Source: Eunapius fragilis
Taxonomy: Eukaryota; Porifera; Demospongiae; Spongillida; Spongillidae
Length of the DNA: 64,000 nt
Reading direction: 5' to 3'
Assembly: GCA_963681505.1 (NCBI GenBank)
Contig: OY811971.1
Span: 21,791,353-21,855,352, forward strand
Below the pieces are notes generated by a model, which had not been told where the DNA came from, did not search any database, and saw nothing but the letters and a program-made list of their open reading frames with translations. Positions 22,081-32,693 of this stretch are shown here, one piece after another (position 1 is the stretch's first letter; the number at the start of each line of letters is the position of its first letter). A program made the position numbers and the translations under genes.

Positions 22081-22665
22081 ACCTTTCGCTATGGGAGGTG
22101 ATCGCTGCCAAAATTCACGCCCCTATTCAATGATTGGGGAGGGGGGGGGTGTTGTGAAATGTTGCAGATTATTACATAAGACAATTACAACCTCCATTCA
22201 TATCAACCTCTATTCCTCGCTCTATTTCATACCATTGGCTATTATTATTCCTGAATCTGTGTCTCCAAATCACATGATGGCTGCCGCTGCGAGAGGAAGT
22301 GTTATTAACGCCCTAGTGCCAACACAGGATGGTAGAAGCGTTTCATCTGACCAAATGGACGCGTTTATACCAACGATTGAGCTGGTGTATCGCGAGATTC
22401 CATTGATCAAGCATACAGAGGGTCTGAATGTCAACGAAGAAAGTGCCAAGCAATACATAAGGATGGCGTTGAATGTATTACTAGAGGCTATGGACACTGC
22501 AAGACGTGTTCTTTCTGCTTATAGGGTACAGGCAGAAACGAGTGGAACCGCTGGGCGGGCGCGATTTTTTGTACCTCGAGACCATCTCGAATATCTCGTG
22601 GAAAACCGTTTTACTGTCCCTCAAATTGCCGAGATGATAGACGTTTCCCCTCGAACGGTGCACCT
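21760..22665 (+). repeat. Left arm of inverted pair E (5' part of an integrase-type element)
   Basis: Reverse complement of 28115-29040. The outer ends are CAGTGGCGGCGGAAGG here and CTTCCGCCGCCACTG at 29040. Then both share CATTATTGGGGG/TGTCATTATTGG, a degenerate AT-rich block, GGAGGTGATCGCTGCC and the gene start. Homology stops at 22665 inside the helix-turn-helix region, so this copy is 3'-truncated. Confidence 0.8.
22274..22665 (+). pseudogene. Integrase-like transposase, 5' fragment
   Basis: MMAAAARGSVINALVPTQDG through NVNEESAKQYIRMALNVL, RARFFVPRDHLEYLVENRF and VPQIAEMIDVSPRTVH. The end is a helix-turn-helix (QIAEMIDVSPRTV) that precedes the catalytic core in the fuller copy at 27006-28550. 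The frame is intact up to the break. Beyond 22665 the reading continues into unrelated sequence (LETVSDTPARG). It belongs to the eukaryotic integrase-core families with HIDGNHKL and HNQRIERLW motifs. It has no catalytic residues left. Confidence 0.75.
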
Positions 22666-22748
22666 CGAGACCGTCTCGGACACCCCGGCGAGAGGAACAA
22701 TTCATGCACTGATTTAATTTGTTGTGGTGAGTTTACACGTATGCAGGC

Positions 22749-22784
<36 letters not shown>

Positions 22785-23449
22785 TGTATGTGTGTGTGTG
22801 TGAGTGTGTGTGTGTGTGTGTGTGTATTTGTGTGTGTGTGTGAATACATTATGCTGTGGTGTGGTGGTGTGAGGGTCCATGCTTAGTTTCACCCCCCCCC
22901 CCCCCCCCAACTGTTCCCCTATGAAGGGCTTAGTGCCTCCCTCTCTAAACCTTTTCTCTCATGAATGGCTTAGTGCCTCTAGGTCTAACCCCTCCTTCCT
23001 TGATGAGCACTACTTGTTAATGTTGTACCGCAGATCGTCTATAAAAGTGATGCTCTGCAGCATAACACAGCTGTTAGTGTGGTGGTGTGTGTGAAGAGTT
23101 TGCACAACTGGTAATGATGAGTCTGTGTACAAAGTATGCAGTTTCTGTGATGATATGGCTTCTTCATTGTTCATTCTGCAGCTGCCGCAAATTGCGAGTG
23201 AATTCTTTGTGCAGGTAGAAAACTTGAAGGCCCAATTGGTCCAAATAAGGATGATGCTGATACCATCACACAAATGCAAAGACATGTGGTACTACATTAT
23301 TATGTCCTATGGATAACCAATGTATAGTACTCGTCCTGGCTGGAAATCTTTAATACCACACTACGAAGGGTGATTGTTTGGATTGACATAGTTGTGAACC
23401 ATATGCATTGTTACCAATTTTAGAATGTTTCTTGGTATAGAAGTAAAGA
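22666..23449. other. GT microsatellite and unassigned sequence
   Basis: GT array at 22749-22837 and a C run at 22891-22908. A TTGTGCAG|GTAGAA donor-like site lies near 23215 within a 63-codon frame, but nothing joins to it convincingly. Confidence 0.5.
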
Positions 23450-23844
23450 AAAAATTCTCTAACGAGAAAGTTGGTGGGATATAGGAATTGGAGGCAAAGA
23501 ACCACTTCTCATTTCATCATGGAATTTCCAAACTCTGTATACTCAAAGATATCTGTTTGAATACAGCAAACTTGTTGTCTTTTTAATTATAATATTCATT
23601 TTTGTTGGCAAGCTGTGTTGGAGTGTTCACTGCATTAATCAATGTGACTGTATTGTAAGTGCTATGTATGCCATTGTGTGCATGTGATCTGACATGTGCT
23701 ACTATGCATGAGTCACTAGATGTGAGGTATGTACACCATATATGTGTTTGTGTATGTTCTGCTTATATGTCATGTGTTCTAAAGTTTAGCATACAACATG
23801 ACACACACATAACTTAAGTAGGGTGTGTGGTTGTTGTTACATGT

Positions 23845-24757
23845 AGCTTGTAGGTGTCGAAGGCTTGAGTGTGTATGGGTGCTGGATGCTTGTAGGGTGT
23901 GTGGGTGTCGGATGCTGTGGTATGTGATGTTGGAGGCTTGAATTGTAGGGTGTGTGTTTGTTGAAGGCTTATTGGTGTGAATGGTGTATGAGTGTTAGTA
24001 GTGTATAGTGTGTGTGTGGGTGTTGAAGGCTTGTGTTGTGTGTGGGTGTCAAAGGCTTGTAGGGTGTGTGTGGGTGTCGAAGGCTTGTAGGATGTGTGAG
24101 TGTCGAAGGCTTGTTGGGTATGTGGGTGTCGAAGGCTTGTAGGGTGTGTGGGTGTCGAAGGCTAGTAGGGTGTGTGTGTCAATGGCTTATAGGGTGTGTG
24201 GGTGTGGGTGTCGAATGCTTGTAGAGTTTGTGGGTGTCGAAGGCTTGTAGGGTGTGTGTTGGTGTCGAAGGCTTGTAGTGTGGGTGTCGAAGGCTTGTAG
24301 TGTGGGTGTCGAAGGCTTGTAGGGTGTGTGTGTCAAAGGCTTGTATTGTGGGTGTGTGGGTGTCAAAGGCTTGTAGGGTGTGAGTGTCAAAAGCTAGTAG
24401 GATGTGTGTGGGTGTTGAAGGCTTGTAGTGTGAGTGTGGGTGTCGAAGGCTTGTAAGGTGTGTGGGTGTCGAAGGCTTGTAGGGTGTGTATGGGTGTCAA
24501 AGGCTTGTAGTGAGGGTGTCAATGGCTTGTAGTGAGGGTGTCGAAGGCTTGTAGGGTGTATGAGTGTCAAAGGTTTGTAGGGTATATGTGGGTGTCGAAG
24601 GCTTGTAGTGTGTGGGTGTCGAAGGCTTGTAGGGTGTGTGTGAGTGTCGAAGGCTTGTAGGGTGTGTGGGTGTCGAAGGCTTGTAGGGTGTGTGGGTGTC
24701 GAAGGCTTGTAGAGTGTGAGTGTCGAAGGCTTGTAGAGTGTGAGTGGGTATTGAAGG
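23845..24757. repeat. 24-base minisatellite (GTGTCGAAGGCTTGTAGGGT type)
   Basis: About 35-40 degenerate units of roughly 20-26 bases with core GGTGTCGAAGGCTTGTAG. Variants are GTCAAAGGC, GAGTGTCG and TGTATGAG. Minus-strand frames across it (24187-24390, 24394-24765) read as LQAFDTHTHPTSLRHPH repeats and are array artefacts. Confidence 0.95.
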
Positions 24758-25987
24758 AACTTCAAATAGTAATCTTATGCAATCATTCTATTTCTCATCA
24801 ACTTCATAATATGCTAATTTGCAGGTGCACTTGTACAAAAAACTATAAAGTTCTTCATTCTTGCCGTGGCTCAGAAGGCCTGCATTTTTGAGAAACGAAA
24901 TGATTACTTCTGTGACCAAATGTTTACAATGATCTCATATTACTTCTGAGCCACGAAAATGACTGCATACTTTTCTATGGAGAGAGCATAAGTAAGACAT
25001 AAAGAAAAGAAGTCAGTATAATAATCAGATGTCCAGTATTTTAAATAGTCAAGTACATATTACTTACTTACACATCAGAAATAATTATATTATACCTAAT
25101 GTATATTTTTATCAGGTAACTGTAAACGTTATGTACAAATTAAACAGTTAATAAGCACTTAGTTAGTTTGAAATTTCAGGTGGGCCTAAATGCATGCATA
25201 GACCAGTATTGTTCAATTGAAGGAATTCAGGTTCAAAATCTGCTATTGAAAATTCCAATAGTGTCTGTGGGTATCTGAAACTTCAGACAGACCTAAGTCA
25301 ATAGCTTGTTTGATTATTTGAAATTTTAGGTAACTCAAAAGTCTGATAATAATTATTGGATAAATAAAAACCAGTGATTGACGTTTTAGTGAATGAATAT
25401 ATGCATATGTGCTGATGATTTCTGAAATTTCAGATACACCAAACATTGTATATGAGAATGCATTGCTACATATGATTTCTTTTAATATGAAATTTCAGAC
25501 ATGTTTAAAATTTATTATTGCAATGTGTAATTTAGAATCTTTTCCCCTATCTTTCCCCTATATCATTCAACAGATTTACTAAAGGCAGTACAGCATTCTA
25601 GAAGGAATGCCATAGTTGCATCAATAGACGCAAACAAACTAATGCAAAAATTGAAAAAATGATGAGCTGTTCTGAGTCTCCTCCTGCCATTGTGAACACT
25701 CTGCCACTCCTGCCATCGTTTACAGTCCTGAATATTAATTTAAACGCTTCTTCTTGCACATTGTATTAATCATTAAATTCCATCCATTTCATGTATCACA
25801 TAATTTATGTCACATATTATTATCTAATTCTTATGATACTGTGCAAACACAATTCTGATCGTTGAAGATACTATAAGCAATTCAGTACAATTTTGCAAAC
25901 AAAAGCACTGAGCTGCATTTCTGAAGCAATATCATAAATTCCTGCAGCATTCTATTTGGAATTTAAAATTCTACAATGAGGAGTTAA
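24758..25987. repeat. AT-rich stretch with recurrent TGAAATTTCAG
   Basis: No gene. The palindromic word TGAAATTTCAG or a near variant occurs at about 25168, 25275, 25317, 25422 and 25488, each followed by a short RNACC-like tail. This suggests a very degraded tandem repeat with spacings of about 43-106 bases. Confidence 0.5.
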
Positions 25988-26207
25988 AGGTAGTGTAAAT
26001 AGGAAGGGAATAAAGATTTTTTGGGGGGGGGGGGGGGGGGGGAAGGGACTAAAATCCTATATTTTGCACTTCGTTTGGTTCTAGTACATTTACACGTGCT
26101 AAATATAGGAATTTTGTCTCATTTTTTTCTTTTCTCAAAACCTTGATCCCTTCCTTTTTGCACCACCTTTGCCTTCAATTCCTATATCCCACCAACCTCA
26201 ATAAACT

Positions 26208-27005
26208 AAACTCGCATCAGGCCGGAATTTAGTTCATGATATTGAATTGGTAGCACCACCCCCTCTTGTACCATTTACTGAATTAGATCCAATGTAATTG
26301 TAATAGCATCGTTCATTGATGTTGCTTAGTGTGTTCCAGTATAATGTTACAATTAGGAGGCGCCTGTTGCATAATAATTGGACACACTAAGCAATATATC
26401 AATGTCATTTGCAAGAACATGCAGTGCTACGTACTCCATTTGAAAAGTGCTTGTGCACATATGTTCCAATGTTGTGTAATACAAGAATTTGCTGAACATC
26501 TTATGACTGAGCCATTGTCTGCTATTGAGTCAGCATTACAGGTACACCTTGTGAGACATTCACTGCTACAAAGTCTAAGAAAGGATGAACTAGACAGAAA
26601 CGTTTAAAGATGTTTCCTCTCTTCCAGATATGCCATGGCACATATGATAAAGAAAGCTGTGACTGATTCTGAAATTAATGTACTTGCATAGCATGTTTTT
26701 TTAAGCAGCATGATCCATTTGATGTTTATTTTCCCCTATTGACAACTTTATGCTGCTCTATCGAATTAATTTTCCGACTTCTACACAGTAATCCCTAAAA
26801 TGCATTATCCCATGCATTTCCCATGACGTTCTAATTGCGCAGGTGAAGGGTAAAGTCATAGATAATATAATATCTATGGTAAAGTCGTTTATCATGTGCC
26901 ATCATGAAACCTCTACCCTGCACAATGATGACTCAGTCAAACAAGTGATCTGACTGCATATACAACAGTAGAATACAAATTAAGTTAATAGACTGAAAAC
27001 AAGTT
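26208..27005. other. No gene recognised
   Basis: Contains a 92-codon plus frame (26329-26607) ending in EPLSAIESALQ at a GTACAC donor-like site. It has no domain and no second exon. It is adjacent to the 3' end of the integrase pseudogene. Confidence 0.45.
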
Positions 27006-28550
27006 CTAAAGTGGATCTCCATAATTAGAGCTTAGACCAAGTGGGTTTATGGTTGTTAGCAGTTCCTGTTGGACACCTTCTGGTACTAGGGAGGTGATTA
27101 GTGCAATAACGACTGCATTCAATTCTCCATCATCAAGAGTGGCAGGAAGAGGTCGTGTCCAATCAATACCAAACCTTTCTGATTCATCCTACGCATGCAC
27201 ATGCACAAACACAGTAACAGACCATTAGAATTTGCAAAAGTGTAAATTATTTACATCTGTCATAGACACTGATTCACATCCTGTGATCCAAAGCTGACAG
27301 GGTGACAGGTTGCCTTCAAAACTTAGAGGATGCAGGTCCCATGCTTGCTTAAATACCTCCCGTGCTCTGTTTATAAATATACATAGTGGAGACAAAACAG
27401 ATGTACTTCATACGTACAGTCTGGAACCCCTTCTTCCTCCAAGGCATAAAACAGGTTGTAAAAAACAACAGTGCACTGGTTAAATACATCCAACCACAAC
27501 CTCTCAATACACTGATTGTGAACACTGCATCCAGCTATGAAGCTCCCTCTTCCCGGTCTCCTAAAAGGATGCTCCACCATAAATCTAGCTACTCCAACAT
27601 TTTATCCACCTCTGTCTCCACGAACTCGACTAGGAAGCCCTAGCTGCCTTACACCCTCAATAAATAGATGGAGCACTGTGTCAGCTCGATAATTGTCACA
27701 GCAATTTAAGTAAACAATCCTGCGACTGTAGCCATCAATGCATGAATTACAAATCGCCACCTAAATGCAACTGAAATCAATTGCATGGGTATACAGTATA
27801 CATGTTTTAACACACGTACCTTATCAGTTTATGATTTCCATCGATGTGGTAGAGAGATTTGGGTCCCGGAACCTGGTACGCACGCCTAATTATAGTGGAG
27901 AGGCGACGCATTATCGATCCATTAGGATCAATCTTCCTCTGAATTTCGCGGACACGATGTTGTTGGACTCTGAGACCTCGAGCCAATAGATGACCGCACA
28001 TTTGCCGATTCCCACACCATGGATATTCCTTCTGGATGCTGCTCATAACTACCTCTAGGTACTCATCTGTAACTTCGGCATACTGCGACGATATGGATAA
28101 GACTCTGCCATACGCCGATGTACCGTTCGAGGGGAAAGGCCTATATTTGAGGACGGTAAAACGGTTTTCCGAGATGGTCTCGAGGTACAAAAAATCGCGC
28201 CGCCCAGCGGTTCCACTCGTTTCTGCCTGTGGCCGATAAGCAGAAAGAACACGTCTTGCCGTGTCCATAGCCTCTCGTAATACACTCAACGCCATCCTTA
28301 TGTATTGCTTGGCACTTTCTTCGTTGACATTCAGACTCTCTGTATGCTTGATCAATAGAAATTATAGAATCCCGCGATAAACCAGCTCAATCGTTAGTAT
28401 AAACGCGTCCATTTGGTCAGATGAAACGCTTCTACCATCCTGTGTTGGCACAAGGGCGTTTATAACACTTCTCAGTGATGGAACAACTCTCGCAGCGGCA
28501 GCCATCACAAGATTTGGAGACACGGATTTAGGAATAATATTAATAGCCAA
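27006..28550 (-). pseudogene. Integrase-like DDE transposase, nearly full length, decayed
   Basis: Minus-strand order: N-terminal MAAAARVVPSLRSVINALVP; helical NVNEESAKQYIRMALSVL; a damaged helix-turn-helix; CGNRQMCGHLLARGLRVQQH; then VPGPKSLYHIDGNHKLI with the first catalytic Asp. An AG|GTACGT donor follows at 27816/27815. The next exon starts at 27760 (WRFVIH) and reads IDGYSRRIVYL, RGDRGG (second Asp), HNQCIERLW (catalytic Glu 37 residues on) and [11 protein letters not shown] 66-base intron (27189-27254) precedes the final exon (DESERFGIDW to NPLGLSSNYGDPL, stop at 27006-27008). Lesions: an insertion near 28360, lost bases in the helix-turn-helix, frameshifts at WRFVIH/IDGYSR and after HYVYL, and a nonsense codon (TAA) in the RGDRGG-N motif. 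Confidence 0.85.
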
Positions 28551-29040
28551 TGGTATGGAATAGGGGTTGATATGGAATGGAGATTGTACTTGTCTTATGT
28601 AATAATCTGCAACATTTCACAACACCCCCACCCCCCCCACCCCCCCCCCCCCCCCCCCCAAGTAAATGAATACGGGACGTGAATTTTGGCAGCGATCACC
28701 TCCCATACTCCGCCGCCCCTGAAAGGGGGGGGGGGGGGGTGGGGGGGGGGGGCAAGAGCGCGCTCCAAAATATGCCGCCCCTCCAAAATAACCGCCCCCC
28801 CCCCCCCCCCCCCCCCCATTGCCTTATTCCTGGATCCGCCACTGGTCGCCTACGGTGACTTTTCTTATACAAATGCGCGGGCACAGGCGAATGGTAATGG
28901 TATACGCGAGCGATCTCGCGGGCAAGGAATAACAATTGTACTATACCGGTTATTGTTTAGGAGGGGCTGAGCCCCCCCTATGTCATTATTGGGGGTGCTC
29001 GAGACCCTCCAGCCCCCTCCCCCCCCTTCCGCCGCCACTG
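28115..29040 (-). repeat. Right arm of inverted pair E
   Basis: Partner of 21760-22665. The arms share the terminal CAGTGGCGGCGG motif, the GGGGCTGAGCCCCCC stretch and the GAGATCG(C/T)TCGCGTATA block. Long G/C runs at 28640-28660, 28727-28752 and 28796-28817 are copy-specific expansions. Confidence 0.8.
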
Positions 29041-29136
29041 ATTGGAACTCAAGCAGTTTGACCAGAGATAATCTCTGGTTTGACCGAGCCAACACGCTCG
29101 ATTTCTACGTGCATGCGCGTACTAGTAGGCCTACAG

Positions 29137-29259
29137 TAGTCTCGTACCCAGACCCAGATTCCCAACAGCTGAGGATGGATTACATCACCGCCTCTTTCCA
29201 CGTAGCGGTGATGTAATCCATCCGCAGCTGTTGGGAATCTGGGTCCGGGTACGAGACTA
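29137..29259. mobile_element. Mutator-like foldback element with 9-base target duplication
   Basis: A near-perfect palindrome beginning TAGTCTCGTACCCAGACCC and ending in its complement CGAGACTA, with arms of about 55 bases (TTCCCAACAGCTG, GATGGATTACATCACCGC). It is flanked on both sides by GGCCTACAG (29128-29136 and 29260-29268). Nine-base duplications are the norm for Mutator-like elements. The same terminal word opens the element at 49927. Confidence 0.85.
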
Positions 29260-29424
29260 GGCCTACAGTGTACGTACCTTGTTGCGCAGGCTGATGGCAG
29301 CTGAATCCACGTACTACGAATCTTTAGCTTCTGCTCGCTATGTTGAAGAAGCCAAGAATAGGAACAGAACCAGACGTTTGCAAGAAGCGAAAACGCCGTA
29401 CTTGTTGTATCGGAAGTTTCGTTA

Positions 29425-29700
29425 GAAACTTCCATATAGGATTTGACCCCGACTATGAAGTCATTAAAAAAACGCGACCCGTCTGTAACAACACTCCCGA
29501 CGATCGGATCGTGTAGCTTGTTTTAGCAATCGATCTAGAAGTCAAAAATGAGTAGTTTCGTTTTTGTTTCATGTCGCTGAACCGCGTGGTTGTTGAGAAC
29601 AAGAGTGTACTGCCCGTCCTCGTACCCAGTCTCGGACAAAGGGGCGGGTCGTCTTCTTCTTCTTCTCCTCCTTCTTCTTGGCAACACATAACTCAGGACA
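29425..29700. repeat. Dispersed repeat R, copy 2
   Basis: Matches 51655-51840 in the same orientation (CGACGATCGGATCGT, TCGATCTAGAAGTCAAAAAT, CGTCCTCGTACCC, then TTGGCAAC), and 5985-6175 inverted. It lacks the THAP element that sits in the 51845 copy and so gives its empty site at about 29683. It also has a TTCTTC-rich run at 29651-29680. Confidence 0.7.
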
Positions 29701-29792
29701 GGAACATTTCTAAGCGATGAAAATTTCCCCAATAGATTCAGAATCGGCTGGAGGACTCGCTTTTATATAATATATGAAAAATAATTAAGAAA

Positions 29793-30078
29793 ACAAGTAA
29801 ATAAAAACATTCTCTACGAGAAAGTTGGTGGGATATAGGATTTGATTATGACATTGGTGGTGTAAAAAGCATGGAAACAAGGTCTTATCAGAAGGGAAAA
29901 TGTCATAGTCCTATATTTAGCACACAAACAACACATGCCCTAGAAATGTGCTAAATATAGGACTATGACATTTTCCCTTCTGATAAGACCTTGTTTCCTT
30001 GCTTTTTACACCACCAATGTCATAATCAAATCCTATATCCCACCAACTTTCTCGTAGAGAATGTTTTTATTTACTTGT
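29793..30078. mobile_element. Foldback miniature element F1, copy 3
   Basis: Ends ACAAGTAAATAAAAACATTC and reverse complement. The arms of about 135 bases are almost perfectly complementary (GGTCTTATCAGAAGGGAAAATG, GTGCTAAATATAGGACTATG). This is the best preserved hairpin of the family. Confidence 0.9.
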
Positions 30079-31386
30079 AGTGTTTAGATGGGCGGAGACA
30101 TAGTTATTTAACAGGAAGTAATTGCATTTCTAAAAGACCATGCCAGTCGTAATAGGTAAATGGCGCGAAACGACCTGGAAATATGCAATTACTTTGCACA
30201 GTTGTATCCCCGTAACGGATAAAGAAAAAAATCAACAAACAGTATAGGTACAGGATCCCTCTACGTACAAACCAAATTAGGAGTGAATTGAATTTTCTTG
30301 CGAAAGATATGGCAGGTTTGAACCCCAAGAGGTATCGGACGTTGTAACACTGGCACGAAGCTAATGCAAGAGAAATGATGTAGTATGAAGTGTTGCAAAT
30401 AGAAAGTCAATAGCATTTACCGTTCTGGAGATGTAGCGATTTCAAAGCGAATCATTTTTATAACTTTTTGTATATAGCGAAGGCTCACCTTTGCGGAAAC
30501 TGACCCATCTCATTACAATGCATTACCATTTTTTCATTTTGAAATGTCATTACCTTTTTTTATTAACCTTTTGAGCTGGCACAGTGGCGGATTGCAGCCT
30601 TCAAGATATATTGATCTTTTTCATTGCCTCGGATTGTATCGACGATACAGACTCTGCAAACTTAGAATCTTTTGTCGACTTCATCCACTTGTAATCCAAC
30701 CCTGCGACTGCATAGAAGGACACAACGAGTACGACACATTTAAAGCATCTTTCCACCTTGCATTAAAGGGAAATGGGGGGGGGGGGGGGGGGGGGGGGGG
30801 GTCACACGATAATTAAGGTATTTAATTGGCTTTGGTCGCGTGAGAGAGTGGTCACATGCATGAAGATGAAATTTTCACTATTTGGGACACTTTAATTCTA
30901 TGTTGAGGATTTGTAATAAATTAACTGCATTGTTTTGTTTTGCTGATTTGAACTTTTGAGGGATGTGGGCGGCCATACATGAGTGTTCTACATGTATTGC
31001 CTATATTTCCTAAGCACAAGTCCTAACCTTATCTGTATAAAATACAACCTATGCAACTTTGCAACAGATACAATGTCATCGTTGATTCACAAAAAGCATA
31101 TTTTGGCCTTGTGGACTTGAGAGTTCAGTTGAAGCAGGAAACAAAAGTAGTATATTTTACTTGCAAAGGTAGCTGCATGCATTGTAAAGATTAAGGTTGT
31201 TTTTTTTGTATAAGTTCAATATCAATATTAATAAAGTTATGCATATGCCTTTGTAGTGCACTGACTGCCAGTATGTTTTCTGTCAGTACTAAATTTAGTA
31301 TGTTGAATAAGGCGTGTTACCTTGCCCATATGTGGGACAAAAGTGCTTCATGTATCACCTTCAATATCAAGGTGTGCAATAAATAG
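30079..31386. other. No gene; G run and hAT-like end
   Basis: CAGTGGCGGATTGCAGCC at 30582 resembles the end of the G-tract elements, and a G run follows at 30776-30801. The enclosed 90-codon frame (30544-30816) ends in poly-Gly and is not credible. Confidence 0.5.
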
Positions 31387-31583
31387 AAATGGGAATGTTG
31401 TTTAAAGCAACTAAACTGGGCAGCTATAAAGGGGACATCAGTGAATCTGCAAAAACACAACATGTCACGTGCACTTCAACACAAACATTTTGACCATAAA
31501 AGTGGTGTGTGGTTCTGGCACATGACAGATCAGCAGACACTGAAGATGATCTTGGATGACAGGATTGCTGAAGCCAGGGAGCG
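31387..31583 (+). CDS. Candidate internal or first exon, function unknown
   Basis: The frame is open from just after AATAG (acceptor-like) to GAGCG|GTAAGTG, a strong donor. It reads WECCLKQLNWAAIKG ... MSRALQHKHFDHKSGVWFWH, MTDQQTLKMILDDRIAEAR. It has protein-like composition with a Trp/His-rich patch. A possible first Met is at 31462. Joining the next good acceptor (ATGACAG at about 31660) reaches a stop after a few codons. I do not recognise the family. Confidence 0.35.
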
Positions 31584-32693
31584 GTAAGTGGTGAGTTAAA
31601 TGATTTAATTCATTCCACAATATGTTATTGTTTTGGTTTATGTACATATGATGACAGGGGAAGAATTTTCTGATGACCTGGAAATCGGAACCAATTAAGG
31701 AGGTTGAAACAATGATCAGAGTACAACAACATTAGGCTTGACATTATATAAACTAGACATTGCATGGCTTCTTTATATAAGCGCTTGCACTGTTTGGAAC
31801 AGGTTGTGTTCTGTATAGTTGTGTGCATATGCTTCTCACTACACGCTATTAATTTTAAAGGAACTTGCAAATGTTCCCGGTTGCGACCCGTGACTTTTTA
31901 TCGTTCAATGCAATAATTTATTTGATGCAATTCGATCTTCAGTCGGCAGGCTTTTTAGTTCAAGTGACTGTACTGTCACTACATATACCTTTAAAAAAAA
32001 AAAAAAAACGTGCAAGTATAGTTTGTACAAGGCACAGAATTGATTCGTAGGGCTTACCAGATTAATATAACTACACCACGGTGACGAATAAAGACTATCC
32101 ATTTCTTGACCACTTATCAACTAGCAAAGGTCTAGAGCATTTTAAATACATGATTATTCGGAATTCACCAAACTAGCTATGTAGTCTCCAGAAAAAGGGG
32201 CGCGCTTATTAGAGCACGATTGATTCGACGCAGGCTACCAAGCTAGGCATGTAAGAATCGGTTTACCAGGAAAAGTAACTCCAGGCAGAGAAAAGAACGG
32301 TATGGTACTGAGCCAGATATAGTATTACCAAGTGTATTATAAGATATACGGTAAGATCAAACAGCTTCGCACAGCACGCGCTGCATAGAAACGCGCTGCA
32401 CAATGGCTTGCGGTGTTGCGGGTTTCGATAACAGATTTTGCGTGTAATTTTGGCACAAATGACATTCCATATGTATGAGGTTGGTCCACGGTTGTCGATA
32501 TGACCATTCTAACGGCGATGCTTAGGACATGGTAGGTACGCAACGCATCTAAGTCTCAGCTCTCACCAAACTCAGAGAATATAATATAAAACGCCATGAT
32601 TATACACGAATTGAACAAAAATCAAAAATGACACAACATGCAACTCATACGCTATGCTCACAGTTCCTAGATGCTTAAAAAATGTAGCAAACA
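31584..32693. other. No gene recognised
   Basis: Balanced sequence with an A run at 31994-32008. Frames are short and without domain signals. Confidence 0.5.

Larger units (their letters stand above)
23450..26207. mobile_element. F1-like miniature element split by about 2.5 kb
   Basis: The left terminal part is at 23452-23497 (ATTCTCTAACGAGAAAGTTGG, GGGATATAGGAATTGGAGGC). The internal and right parts are at about 25988-26207 (GTAGTGTAAATAGGAAGGG, GTGCTAAATATAGG, TTGCACCACCTTTGCCTTC, AATTCCTATATCCCACCAAC). Together they make one foldback element of roughly 270 bases interrupted by 23498-25987. The interrupting DNA holds a minisatellite and an AT-rich repeat zone. Confidence 0.6.

Noticed and set aside
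24187..24765. Minus-strand frames with TSLRHPHT repeats (67 and 123 codons)
   Set aside because: The 24-base minisatellite unit is divisible by three, so a frame stays open by chance; units with indels break it.
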